Positions 31,656-41,437 of a stretch of 64,000 nucleotides of DNA are shown one piece after another. The position numbers were made by a program, and so were the translations under genes. The notes below the pieces were generated by a model. That model searched no databases. It was not told the DNA's origin and saw only the letters and a program-made list of their open reading frames with translations. The stretch comes from Posidonia oceanica (lineage: Eukaryota > Streptophyta > Magnoliopsida > Alismatales > Posidoniaceae): the NCBI GenBank assembly GCA_037176725.1, contig JAZBRS010000023.1:30685001-30749000 (forward strand), written 5' to 3'. Each line of letters begins with the position of its first letter. Positions within the stretch are counted from its first letter, which is position 1.

Positions 31656-31985
31656 GTCCTCCCCACTTGGGAGGATGAAGTTTGTTGGTTTCGCCAATGT
31701 GATGTTTCCCAGCGGGGTGGTATTCGGGTTGAAGATCCCTATGCTGGTGAAGTGATTTTGTAAACTCCACTATAGCGGCCGCTCATCAGGGAACTGGTTG
31801 AAGTCAACTCCTACTTTCCCTTCTCCATCATAAGCCCGTATCAACTCCTTTATTCCTCTTCCTTATGGGCCCAAGCCCTGGCCTTCATTGTAGCCAAATT
31901 TTCTCATTATTTCCCACCCCACACTCATGAAGGGTGTTTTAGTCTTTGGGGATGCTTTCACTTTGTAGGCCAGCTTGGGCTTGGC
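31656..31985 (-). pseudogene. pol: Tat polyprotein linker between second protease and RT
   Basis: Minus-strand reading shows fragments (ETNKLHPPKWGGH or, in the joined frame, PSGED next to the CACTA site; IVEFTKSL; WLQ) with many stops. No domain is recognised. Position and frame continuity place it in the polyprotein. Confidence 0.5.
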
Positions 31986-32723
31986 TCATTTCTCCATCAA
32001 CTCAACCATGGATACTATGCTCTTGCCTTTCTCAGCTCTAGTTGGCTTTTCTCGCACACTGACTTTGTGTGGCAGGTATATTACATTGGCTTCGACTTCC
32101 TTGGCCGGTATGTCCCTTACTATTTTTATAATCTTCCCGTTGTGAGGGAATTTCAAGCACTGGTGCTGGGGGGATGAGACACCTTTCAAGCTATCAAGCC
32201 ATTGCCTCCCCAGGATAATCTGGTACAGGTCGTTCATGTCTATGACGATTAATTGGGTTAAGACCTGAGCTGGTCCTACCCCGATCTTTGTGGTCTATTT
32301 GCCGTGAATTATTCTCTTGCTGTCGTCATATTCGGCAATAGTCATGTCTATGGGGGTTAGTGAAGCCTCATTCACGCCCAGAGTTCTTATGGTAGGCAAG
32401 GAGCAAATATTCATTGACGCCCCGATGTCTATTAGCACACTAGACACTAAATGATTATTTATAGAGATGGTTACATTTAGTGGTGCCCTCCTTCTTTCTG
32501 GTGGTGCCAACTCACTATCAGAAAATGTTATTACAGGCTCTACAAAAGCTGCTGTAGCTATTACATAAAGATCCTCCACAAATATATCAGGGGCGACTTG
32601 CGCCCTCTCTAGCACTTCTTGTAGAGCTTTTCTATGTAGGACCAAGGTGTTTATGAGATCGAAGATGGAGATCCTGGCTTGTGTTTTCTTTAGCTGTTCC
32701 TGGATGTCATACTCCGTTGGCAT
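31986..32723 (-). pseudogene. Second aspartic-protease-like domain of Tat element
   Basis: The minus strand encodes RRAPLNVTISINNHLVSSVL then IDIGASMNICSLPTIRTLGV, and after one TAG (about 32294) the C-terminal half VLTQLIVIDMNDLYQIILGR, QWLDSLKGVSSPQHQCLKFP and HNGKIIKIV. The active-site triplet is D-I-G instead of D-T-G. The whole fold parallels the domain at 33190-33602 (FERSWLAEVGAVASPIHQLL there, LGRQWLDSLKGVSSPQHQCL here). An N-terminal extension of about 50 residues precedes it. The DTG to DIG change and the stop suggest it is inactive now. Confidence 0.75.
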
Positions 32724-32795
32724 CGGCCTTTCCTATGGCCTAGACGGCTCTACCTATTCTGCTGGTGGCATGATCCGGTTTGATAACCTTCCCCC

Positions 32796-33602
32796 TCAGG
32801 TGATAGGTGCCGCTGCCTCTCCTGTTTTGCTTGGGCTGCCCGGTTCTTCGTTTTTCTTGATCATGGTATGCGACAGGGCAAAGACAGGCTTCTTCTGTGT
32901 AGGCCTCCCAAGCTCTGATGGATCGGTGGATCCAGCTGACTGTCCTGTTGGTATTCGGAAGATTGAAGATGGTGGAGTAGTAGCAGTCCGAAATACCGAA
33001 GTGCTTTGTAAGCTTGGTGCTTTGAAGATTGGCAGCTGGCCTGATGGTGGCCTGCCTATTCTAAATATTGGGGAGACCGGAGGTGATTGTGGCTTGGGGC
33101 CCCATAGTGATGATTTCCTCCATGGCGAGGGCCGTAAGTTTTCTTTTTCCTTGTCACGAAGGGTGGCTATTTGGGGTTCGAGCAGCTCGAACTTGCAAAG
33201 TATTCCCGGACGATTAACAGGAATGCTGACAACCGTTCCCTCATGCTTGAATTTTAACAGTTGGTGGATAGGGGATGCCACAGCTCCGACTTCCGCTAGC
33301 CAAGACCTCTCGAAGATAAGTGGTTCCAGGACTTCCTCTTCCATTATGATTACTCTGGTGGTACTGGTTAAAGGGCCTACCGTAATTTCCATTTGCATTG
33401 TCCCTAAGGCTAGCTTTTCACTCTGATCAAACCTCGTGCACATGAATGGGGTCTTGTCTAGTTCATCCTCATTGATCCCCAAGTTCCGGAGTGTGGATAA
33501 AGAACTAAGGCTTCGGCTTGCTCCAGTGTCAACTAGCACTCCTTCCAATACACAATCATTAATGCCTACTGTGATGATGAGTGGTAGTTCTTGGTCAGAC
33601 AA
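32796..33602 (-). pseudogene. First aspartic protease domain of Tat element
   Basis: The minus strand encodes LPLIITVGINDCVLEGVLVD and TGASRSLSSLSTLRNLGINE: a DTGAS active site near 33522-33530. It continues through VGPLTSTTRVIIMEEEVLEP to LLKFKHEGTVVSIPVNRPGI. After it comes a Pro/Ser-rich linker (GPKPQSPPVSPIFRIGRPPS) leading toward the second protease-like domain at 31986-32723. The 268-aa frame is open with a canonical active site. Confidence 0.8.
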
Positions 33603-34198
33603 TGGTGGAAGCTCGGATTCTTGGAAGACGATATTTTCTTTTCGAACTGCTTGGTGGCTTTTTGAACTAAGGTAAGAGAGCTTTTCTCTTCTGTGCCATC
33701 CCGTAGCTTGTCCATCGTGACGAGGTTGAGGATGCCAAGCTCTTCAATTATTTGCTCTTCCTCTGCCTCGCTGTCCCAGTCATCATCTGAAATTACTTCC
33801 TTGCCCACTACTTGGCTATCCCAGTCATCGTCCGAGATCGTTCCCAATTCCTCTCTGGGCTGCTGAGGCTCTTCTATGGGGAGGTCCTGAGCCATGGGGA
33901 CTTCATCATCCTTGAATGCCATTATTTTATGATTAGGGTGAAGGTTATTGTAAATTTGTTGGCATGCCCCCATTTGCCCCCGCTGCTTGGCTCTTTCAAC
34001 CAGGACATCCCATTCAAATAAGTTTGTCTCCACCATATCGTAGACTATATCTCTGAAGGTCCAGCAATCATCTATGTTGCGACCGTGTCTTCTGTGAAAA
34101 GTATAGTATTTGTTCTGATCATTATTTGGAACTTCTGACTTGATTGGCGGGAGTTTAGTTGCCTTTGCACCCTCTAGTTCTATGAACATGTTTGCCAA
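33566..34198 (-). pseudogene. gag: Tat gag C-terminal zinc-binding-like region
   Basis: The minus strand encodes YYTFHRRHGRNIDDCWTFRD then IVYDMVE, the Tat/Ogre variant of the nucleocapsid motif (Y/C-x-x-H-x6-H-x4-C). Acidic repeats follow (SDDDWDSQVVG, SDDDWDSEAEEE: two related ~14-aa units). The 210-aa frame is open and overlaps the start of the protease reading frame. Confidence 0.7.
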
Positions 34199-34560
34199 AG
34201 TGACCGGAAAGGAGGGTAATGATCCCGCTTCGACCCTCTGGGTGGTGGTAGCTGTGGGGGAGGAACATTATGATAATTGGCCCTGTTCCCATTGTTGTTG
34301 CGAAATCTACCATTGTTGTCCTAATTGCCCCTATCCCATTGTGGCCTGGGAACATTCCACTGCTGCAATTGGGAGCGGATTTGCTGCTGCTGGGGATGAT
34401 TCCAGGACTGTTGTTGGGGAGGATGGCTCCACGTTTGTTGCTGAAGAGGACGGCTCCATGTTTGTTGGGGAGGATGACTCCATGTTTGCTGGGGAAGATG
34501 GGCCCATGTCTGTTAAAGAGGATGGCTTCGTGGTGGCTCATGAGTCACTGCAGCTATTTG
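34199..34560 (-). pseudogene. gag: Gln/Trp-rich repeat region of Tat gag
   Basis: In the gag frame the minus strand encodes four to five copies of W-S-(H/R)-P-x-Q-Q-(Q)-T, then NHPQQQQIRSQLQQWNVPRP and an Asn-rich NNNGRF-like part, with a TAG after RGN. It links the capsid domain and the zinc-binding-like region. Plus-strand frames here (for example 34140-34574) are shadows. Confidence 0.6.
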
Positions 34561-35006
34561 TTCTTGTGGCTTAGGCGCAACATTGATTTTGTTTACGTCT
34601 CCAGTTACGCCTTCCACCATTTGTGTTTTTCTGCTCTTCTTGGGCTCCTCTATGAATTCGTGCAGATTCTCTTTGACAGAGGCTGCCACTTCATAAAGAG
34701 CTGCTACATTAAGAAAGTAAGCATTTACAAGTCCCTTCTTCATCAGAGCAGTAGTATTTGCAATAATGGTCTGAACCACTTGTCTTTCTAGAATGGTCAG
34801 GCCTGATCTGACCGCCATTTCACGCCATCTGTTGGCGAAGGTTACCCAGCTTTCGCCTTGTCTCATAACCTCTTTGCTTAAGTCATGGAAGGTTGGCTTG
34901 GGATCTATCTTGTGCTGGTATTTAGTAAGGAAGCTTTCTCGGATTCTGTCAAAGCTACTGAGATCTTCCTTGGAGAGGGTGAGGAACCAGTCCATGGGTT
35001 CGCCCT
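34513..35006 (-). pseudogene. gag: Tat gag, C-terminal part of capsid domain
   Basis: The minus strand encodes EGEPMDWFLTLSKEDLSSFD, FLTKYQHKIDPKPTFHDLSK, GESWVTFANRWREMA and YFLNVAALYEVAASVKENLH: the second half of a Ty3/gypsy retrotransposon gag domain. The first half is at 37370-37610, on the other side of the solo LTR. Deleting the LTR plus one TSD yields FFYSL-EGEPMDWF in one frame. Confidence 0.85.
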
Positions 35007-35011
35007 CTAAT
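35007..35011. repeat. Solo-LTR target-site duplication, left copy
   Basis: CTAAT, matching 37365-37369; 5-bp TSDs are typical of Ty3/gypsy elements. Confidence 0.92.
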
Positions 35012-37364
35012 TGTGACCATCCCGCGCTCGGCCACGACAGGTCTCGCACCGCGCACCGCTGCCATAGCTCGCGATGCGATCGCAGCAGTGAATCCGAGGA
35101 GAAAACTCGACTCGAAAACACAGGAAAATGCGAAGAAAAACACGAAGATAAGACAAAACGAAGTCACCACCTAGTCTATTATCGGAAAGACGAGGAAAAC
35201 CGAGGAAAGTATAGAAAACATGCAAGTGAATGTGATGCTATGCAAAATAAAATGACTCCTACCAAGGACGAGGGCAAAATGGTCATTATGGGCCAAAGAA
35301 AGGGTAAGGACTCCTGTTACGCGTGGGGAAGGTGTTAGGCACCCCCGACATGCCCGAGGAATCAGTCTTTAAAGGTTAATCGCTCGCATATGCGGGAATT
35401 TCAGCAAATGCTTGCTTTTAACTGTACGCCCGTAGGCGATAATGCTATGCATGCCTAATGTATGCTTTGCTTGCCTAAATGCCATTTGAAAACATGCTAT
35501 ACTTAGTAAAAACATGCCAAATATGGATGATTTGGGCTAGAATGCCATGATGCAATGATAAAGCAATCAGGAAATTAAAACAGGGTTAAATAAGCTAAGC
35601 AGATGCAAAACTAAAGCGGTAATCAAGGGATTAAGGCTACTGTCTGGATGTCAGGCTTAGTCACAGTCATCTGCGTGACAAGGTCAATCGCCTGTTCTCA
35701 GGGCGACGATGCGCGTCGCCGGCCAGAGCGGCGGTGGCACAGGTCGCCGACGAGAGTGGCGACTGGACCTTGTGCAGGCTACCAAACAGGCAACTTCATT
35801 GCCTCCAAAAAGCTAGCAAATCTAATCAAAATAAGAAACCAAATGCATGGCAACACAGAGGGCATAACAGAGATCAAATCCATGCAAACGGAAAGTAAAA
35901 TGGATGCCTAGACAGGGAGATACACCAGTGCAAAGTCGGCGCGAAGACTGCCCGGAACGCCAAGCTAGTCACCGCTACAAGCGGTGCCGTAGCTGGCAGC
36001 TCAGGTAGTTCGCATGGCAAACTTTGGAGCCAAATCTTCTGCCGTCGACGATGCGAAACAAGAAACTAAATACTGGAAATTAAATACCATTCATCCACGA
36101 ACACATGCATATAGATATCAAGCAAAACAGCCACCTGGGCCGCAAGATACGGAGGCCCAAACTCCGACCGGTGACAATCCAAAGGTCGGACTTTGACGCC
36201 AAAATCTGCGCCAACGGCGGTGCAAAAGAGACCGGTGACGATCGGGAAAGCTTCACGACATTCCCACGAACACAGGCATGCATTCAAAATGGAAAACGAG
36301 CTAACGGATCGCTCTAACCACCTCTCTCCTCTTCTCGCCAGCGACAACCGCGTCCGCGGGCCTTGGGGAGGCCGACAGGCCGCGAGATGCCACCAAGGCA
36401 CTCGGAGGAGGCCAAGAGAGTTAGAGGGAGGTCCGTGGAGGGAGAAGGGATAGTTTCGCACCTGTGCGGGGGCACGGATGTACCTCCCGACGTGGCTCAG
36501 CGGAGTTGGACGGCGTGGAGGTCGCAGCGGCGTTGGAGGAAGCGGCAGTTGCTTGGCGGTGTTGGAATGTGCTCAGGGACGTCCGGAGGTGCTTCCTAGT
36601 GTGCGAGGAAGGAGAATGCAACGTCGGACGGGCGAGATGAGGTCGCTGTCGGAGTTCGGGTGACTCGCCGGAGTTGGGGAAGACGACTGCGCGAAGGATG
36701 CTTGGAGGCTCGGGAGGCCTGTTGGAGTTTATGTCGGCGTCCGAGGATGTTTGGGGATCGCTCAGAAGGGTGTTTTTTGGCTCTGGGTCACTCTGGAAGC
36801 CAAGGAAAAATGGTTGACCATGTGTGTGTGGAAGTGAGCAAGCCTGTGGCCATGGGTTCATTGTGATGGGTTGTAGTTTTGTTCGGCCCTCTGCCCAAGG
36901 AGGACGGTGGCAGGGCATGGCATGCACGGGAGTGGGTGGCAGGGCATGGCGTGGGCTCTGACAGGCATGGCGTGCACGACAAAGGGTGGACGGCATGGGT
37001 GCAGGTCGTGGCGTGCGGCAGTTCACGTGGGAGAAGGTTGAACAGGTGAGTCACCGCACTTGTAGGCAACAACACAGTCCAGTCGCCGCTGTTAGTGGCG
37101 ACAGACTGAGTCGCCCCTGTGAGTGGCGACAACACAGTCCAGTCGCCTGTGTGACTGGCGATCGGACTTTCCTGTCTCAACAGGGCTTCTAAATGGGCCT
37201 AGTGGGTTTCTAATGGGCCTAAGTTTGTGTTGGGGGAGAAATGTTAGGGTTTTGGTTGAGTTTTAGGGTTTGGATAGAGTTTTGGTGGAAAGTGGGGTTT
37301 TAGGTTTCTGAACTCGATCCCCGAGTGAAATTCGCCAAATGGCAGTCAAATTAGGGTGTCTACA
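35012..37364 (-). mobile_element. Solo LTR (2,353 bp) inserted in Tat gag
   Basis: On the minus strand it starts TGTAGACACCCTAATTTGAC and ends GGTCACA, with perfect CTAAT TSDs. It has the conserved block (35265-35390) and the U5 word GGTGACTTCG/TAGTCTATT near 35150-35180, as in the full elements. No internal sequence is present, so LTR-LTR recombination has probably removed the element body. GC-rich parts carry GGCGAC-type cassettes and GC-driven ORFs without domains. Confidence 0.95.
35640..37165. repeat. GGCGAC-core palindromic cassettes in solo LTR
   Basis: Clusters at about 35680-35766 (GGCGACGATGCGCGTCGCC, then GGTCGCC...GGCGACTGG), 35955-36000 (GTCACCGCT...AGCGGTGCC), 36175-36245 and 37045-37165 (CAGTCGCCGCTGTTAGTGGC followed by GACAGACTGAGTCGCC and further CAGTCGCC...GGCGA pairs). 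Same logic as 7981-8790. Confidence 0.55.
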
Positions 37365-37369
37365 CTAAT
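37365..37369. repeat. Solo-LTR target-site duplication, right copy
   Basis: CTAAT, identical to 35007-35011. Confidence 0.92.
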
Positions 37370-38090
37370 GAATAGAAAAATAAATGTATAACAAGCCCCA
37401 AGTAGTAGAAGTAAGGGGCTGACTCCATCTGGAACCGCACAAGATGACTGTGTGGCTTCGTGGTTCCGTCGAACTTCGGAGTTTTTGGGTATTTGAAACG
37501 CGGGGGAAGTATAAAAGGAGGAAACCAGCTTATGTCAAAGTTTGCTAGAGCCTGGGTGTGTACCCCTAGTGCGCTAACCACTTTCCTCATCTCGTCTAGA
37601 TTTGTCAACCCGACCGCCGAGGTTGGGATGTGTGAGTTGGATGCTTGACAATTGAGCTGCTGATAATAGCCGTTGTCAAAATGTCGAGGTGCAACTGGCT
37701 CATGTTGTGAGAGAGGACCTTGGTGGAGATGATAATCCGGTAGGGGCTAGTTGCCGAGTATCGGTGCTTGGAGAAGAGGCTCCTGGTGCTCGTAGAGCAG
37801 ATTGACTCTTTCCCGGTACTCACCATGTGGAAATTGAGGTTGTTCCTGGAACAAGGGGTTTGCCCTTGTCTTGTATACTCCATTGAGCATTGTACCTTGC
37901 CCTTGGTGATATGTGTCCGGCGGTGGGTTGCCAAATTATCCCTGGTGTAGTTCATCAGGGATATGATCCGCAGCAGGCCTTCGTTGCCTTTCACTACGGG
38001 AGGTGGCTCTTGGAGGCTGGTGTTTGGATGTTGGCACGTCTCCGTTGGGGCAGGTGCATCATTATTTAAGAACTTGTACATGGCTCTGTA
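37370..38090 (-). pseudogene. gag: Tat gag, N-terminal part
   Basis: The minus strand encodes LANFDISWFPPFILPPRFKY, PKTPKFDGTTKPHSHLVRFQ and MESAPYFYYLGLVIHLFFYS, the start of the gypsy gag capsid domain, interrupted after FFYSL by the solo LTR. Upstream (37605-38081) the frame shifts but coding character (His/Pro/Gln-rich, QPQFPHGEY-like in another frame) continues. The start codon is not secure. Confidence 0.7.
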
Positions 38091-39790
38091 CTAGATTGAG
38101 TCAGGATCCAGGTCTTCTCCGATGGTAGGGTGTTAGATGCTCAGGGTAGGTTCCTCTCCTGATACACTGGCCGTCTCTGACCTTTCTCTATCTGGCCTTG
38201 TCTGGTTGGCTTCAGAAATTTGGTTCATCATTGTAGCAGCTTGAAGGGGGATATCTGCCTCAGAAGTGTAGAACGCTGAGGATCAGACGTTCAATGTTGA
38301 ACGCAGATACAGAGGCGTTCAATGGCCTCAACAGCACTATTTCAGTTTTATATTCCCCCTCTTTTCCCTTTGTCTTTTTTCTTGCTCTTTTTTTCTTTTC
38401 TTTTCTTTTCTTTTCTTTTCTCTCTTTCTTTCTTTCTTTTTCTTTTTTTTTCTTTCTCTTTTTATTTTTCTTTTTTTTTCTTTTTGCTTTTTTTTTTGCT
38501 ATAAATGGAGGTAAATTACAAGGAGTACACTTGGAAAGAAATAAAATTTACAAGAAAATTTTGGCAACCTAATACAAGTTTTTAGGAAATGAAACAAAAA
38601 TGGGAAACTAGAATGTCAGCCTCTGTTTAAATGTCCTGTAACATGCAGTCATTCACCATAAAACAGAAAAATATAAATCAAGCAAAGTGTTGAACGCGTG
38701 ACCTGGGACGTTCAACGTTGAACGCAGGTTTCTGCACGTTCAACACCCTTGTGTCAGACAGCTGCACAATAACACTTTCAGATAGCGTTTAGCAGTCGGA
38801 TTTTTGGGTTTACGCTTAATTATTAGTGTTTTAACCTTTATGCCTCTCAGGGTACCTAAGCTTGGGTATGGCTTTTCTCTGGGGTTTATCTGGGGATCCT
38901 CACAATAGGACAAAATGCTTCTTCTTGGTACTACCCCCTACCTCAACTCCTGAGGATGTTAAGGGGAGCCTAAGCACACTTACATTCCTACCCCGTAAAG
39001 GTAGAGCTAGCGTACTTAGGATTGATTGGGGTCTCTCTCGTATCAAACACAAACAATCTACAACAAACCACCGAAAAGGGGGGGAAGCAATTCTTAACTT
39101 AGGGTTCTAACTTATTTTTACAAGAGTCAAGGGAAGAAAATGTGACTCTTGGAAAAACAAGTGACAATACAAGCACTTTACTTAGATTCTTTGCAACAAG
39201 GGTGCTTAGAATCTAAGGAGTTACTTGTATAGCCTAATAAAAGATACAAACAATTTAGTTCCCAAAAAGGACCATACAAGTCATACAAAAGAAAAGTTCA
39301 ATTTTTTTTTTTTTGAAAAGCACCTGAGAATCAAAGTTCCAGTCCCTACGGCAAAGCTGATTACCTCACACTTTGACTATCAGGTCAGTTATAAACAAAG
39401 AAAACAAGAAATTTGCAAAATAGAAAGAGTTTCTGTTCAGCGTTGTTGAACGCTGAGACTGGGGTGTTCAATGTTGAATGCTTAGAATCAGGCATTTAAC
39501 GCACTGACAGAGAATTTTTCAGAAAAAACAGTGATTTTTAATTAACCACCCACACTCCTGAGAATCACAGAGAAAAGGGAGGTGATTTCAGGTATTTTGA
39601 ACATAAAAAAAAAAAACAAAACAAAACAAGAGTTGCGGTACCTAAAAATGCTATGAGGAATTTTACCGCACTCGTAAAACCCACGAAAATAAAAGAAAAA
39701 AAGATGCAATGAAGAAAAGAAAGAAGAAGAAAAGGTAGGGAAACTCACCTTAGCACGGGGACACTTTTAGCGGTCCCATAGTGATTGCCA
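38091..39790 (-). mobile_element. Tat 5' leader region with polypyrimidine tract and cassettes
   Basis: Between gag and the probable 5' LTR. It has a TTTTC-rich tract at 38350-38505 (purine-rich on the element's sense strand) and GTTGAACGC-type cassettes at 38266-38322, 38687-38746 and 39443-39503. TGGCAATCACTATGGGACC on the minus strand (39772-39790) is a possible PBS, but the adjoining LTR end is not a clean CA, so this is tentative. Short ORFs have no domains. Confidence 0.45.
38350..38505. repeat. Polypyrimidine (TTTTC) tract
   Basis: About 155 bp of almost pure C/T on the plus strand; Phe/Ser-rich frames across it are artefacts. Confidence 0.9.
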
Positions 39791-41437
39791 GACTATAGAT
39801 ATGAGGTTTTGGAGGAGAAAAACCGTCTCTCGGTTCTTTTGCTTTCTCAGCGTCCCCTTTGCTTGTTCGTCGATCCCAATACTCCACGTGTGTTGAAACC
39901 GGTGTGATCGCCACTCTCGGTTTGCTTTCGCCGGCCCTAAGACGCCTTGGGGAGATGTGTTGATGTGGGTTCAGCTACCTTGAGACAACGCCAGCGTTGC
40001 TCAAGGGTGCTCGTGCAAAGTGAGCTTCTTCTTCTTCTTCTCTTTTCCTTGCAAACTAGTATTAAAAAAACGGATCAATACAGTGTAGTAAACGGTTCAT
40101 GGTAAATGAAAAGTGACATAAAATAAACACAGAAAATACTCACCTGAGGGGTTTTTTCCTCCGGTTGCAACTAAGTATGAATATGCCTAGCTACAACATG
40201 CAATAGAAATGAAAACACAATGTGCAAAAAACTACTAAAAGAAAATCCCATTTTGATATTATAGAAATGCAATATGTCGTCGTGGCGTGGTTGGAGATGG
40301 GAGAAGACTGAAGCTCTCTGGCACTCTCTTTTTACTCACTTGTTTTTCACAACCTCTCTTTCTCCTAAACTATAGAAATTCCTCTCCATTTTCCTCCCTT
40401 CCAATTCCTTGGCTCAAAATCTTATTTCTCCAAAATTTTTTGGTCCCCCCTTCAAGGTTGGAGTGCCCCTACTTTAAAGAAGCAAGGGGGACACAACAAT
40501 GGTGGATTGGTTTGAATTAGGCATGATTAGGCAGCTGTATCAAAAAGTTTCCAATTTAGAAGTGTTGAACGCTTGAAACCACAGCGTTCAACGTTGAACA
40601 CTGGAATCCAAGCGTTCAACGACCACCCGAGGCATAGTTGCCAGAATAAAGGAATATTCCCCCACTAATTACTGATTAGCAATTATTATGCCCAGATTAT
40701 GTGATTGATTGGTCGACGGAACTCTAAAGGAGGCAAGAATTCGAACTCTGGATTTCGTCCAAAAAAGGAAAGTTGGTCTAGCAAAATGTCGTCGTAGGAC
40801 GCTTGAAAATAAGCATTCTACGTTGAACCCCGGTATACAAGCGTTCAACGACCACCCGAGATGCAGCTATCAAATTAAGGGGACAATCAGCAATTAAAGG
40901 TGGGTGAATATTGGTTGAATCATGATTGGCCATCCACTTGATCACCAGGCCTCCAAAAAGAGGAATAATTTGGATTTCGATTTCGGTTAAATAAGAAAAG
41001 TTGTGGCCAGCATTGGGCTTTATAAAACGCCAGGAGCTCAGTGTTCTATATTGAACACTGTGAAACCAGCGTTCAACAAACCCAGGCGGTCAACCTGCCA
41101 AATTTGGCCAAGAAATTATTGGGACCGAAATTACTGAAATTAAGAGATAATGATGGACCTAAATCGGGCTGATCTGGCAAAAGCAGTTCTGGGTTGTAGA
41201 ACGGTTCTAATATTGCATTCAACATAGAACGCTTGTTAACCAGCGTTCAATGTAGAACGCTGGATTTCAAGCATCTAATGTTGGACGCCCAGATATGTGC
41301 GTTCAATACCCTGGATTTGCAATTAGCTCAGAGGAGAGAATTCGGATTGAAAAGAAGTCTTCTAGAGGTGAACCGGGAGTGCTATGGTGTAATGAGATTT
41401 TCAGCAATAGGGGGAGTGCCAAAACGGGATATCTACA
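39791..41437 (-). mobile_element. Probable 5' LTR of the Tat element
   Basis: On the minus strand it starts TGTAGATATCCCGTTTTGGC (complement of 41418-41437), a typical TG...LTR start, beside unrelated chromovirus LTR sequence. The body has four diverged ~230-bp units, each with one GTTGAACGC cassette (40564, 40794, 41020, 41193). The left limit is inferred from a possible PBS at 39772-39790. No partner LTR is seen in the window, so the call rests on position and start sequence. Confidence 0.5.
40564..41307. repeat. GTTGAACGC palindromic cassettes, ~230-bp spacing
   Basis: 40564-40620 is the cleanest: GTTGAACGCTT and AAGCGTTCAAC form a perfect 11-bp inverted repeat around the perfect palindrome GTTCAACGTTGAAC. 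Others: 40794-40849, 41020-41077 (inner CAGTGTTCTATATTGAACAC) and the fused pair 41193-41307. CCACCCGAG and GCC/CAAATT words recur after each. Confidence 0.8.

Noticed and set aside
32647..33426. 259-aa plus-strand ORF
   Set aside because: Antisense shadow of the two protease domains and their Pro-rich linker.
34140..34791. Plus-strand Gly/Asp- and Leu-rich ORFs
   Set aside because: Shadows of the Gln/Trp-rich gag frame on the minus strand.
36363..37192. GC-rich ORFs (130-201 aa) in the solo LTR
   Set aside because: Several overlapping frames on both strands, no domain, and they lie wholly inside an LTR with exact TSDs.
38294..38572. Hydrophobic 92-aa ORF
   Set aside because: Runs through a polypyrimidine tract; Phe/Ser/Leu content is compositional.
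39772..39790. Confident PBS of the Tat element
   Set aside because: TGGCAATCACTATGGGACC is PBS-like, but the adjoining sequence lacks a clean CA end and no second LTR exists to test the border; kept as tentative.
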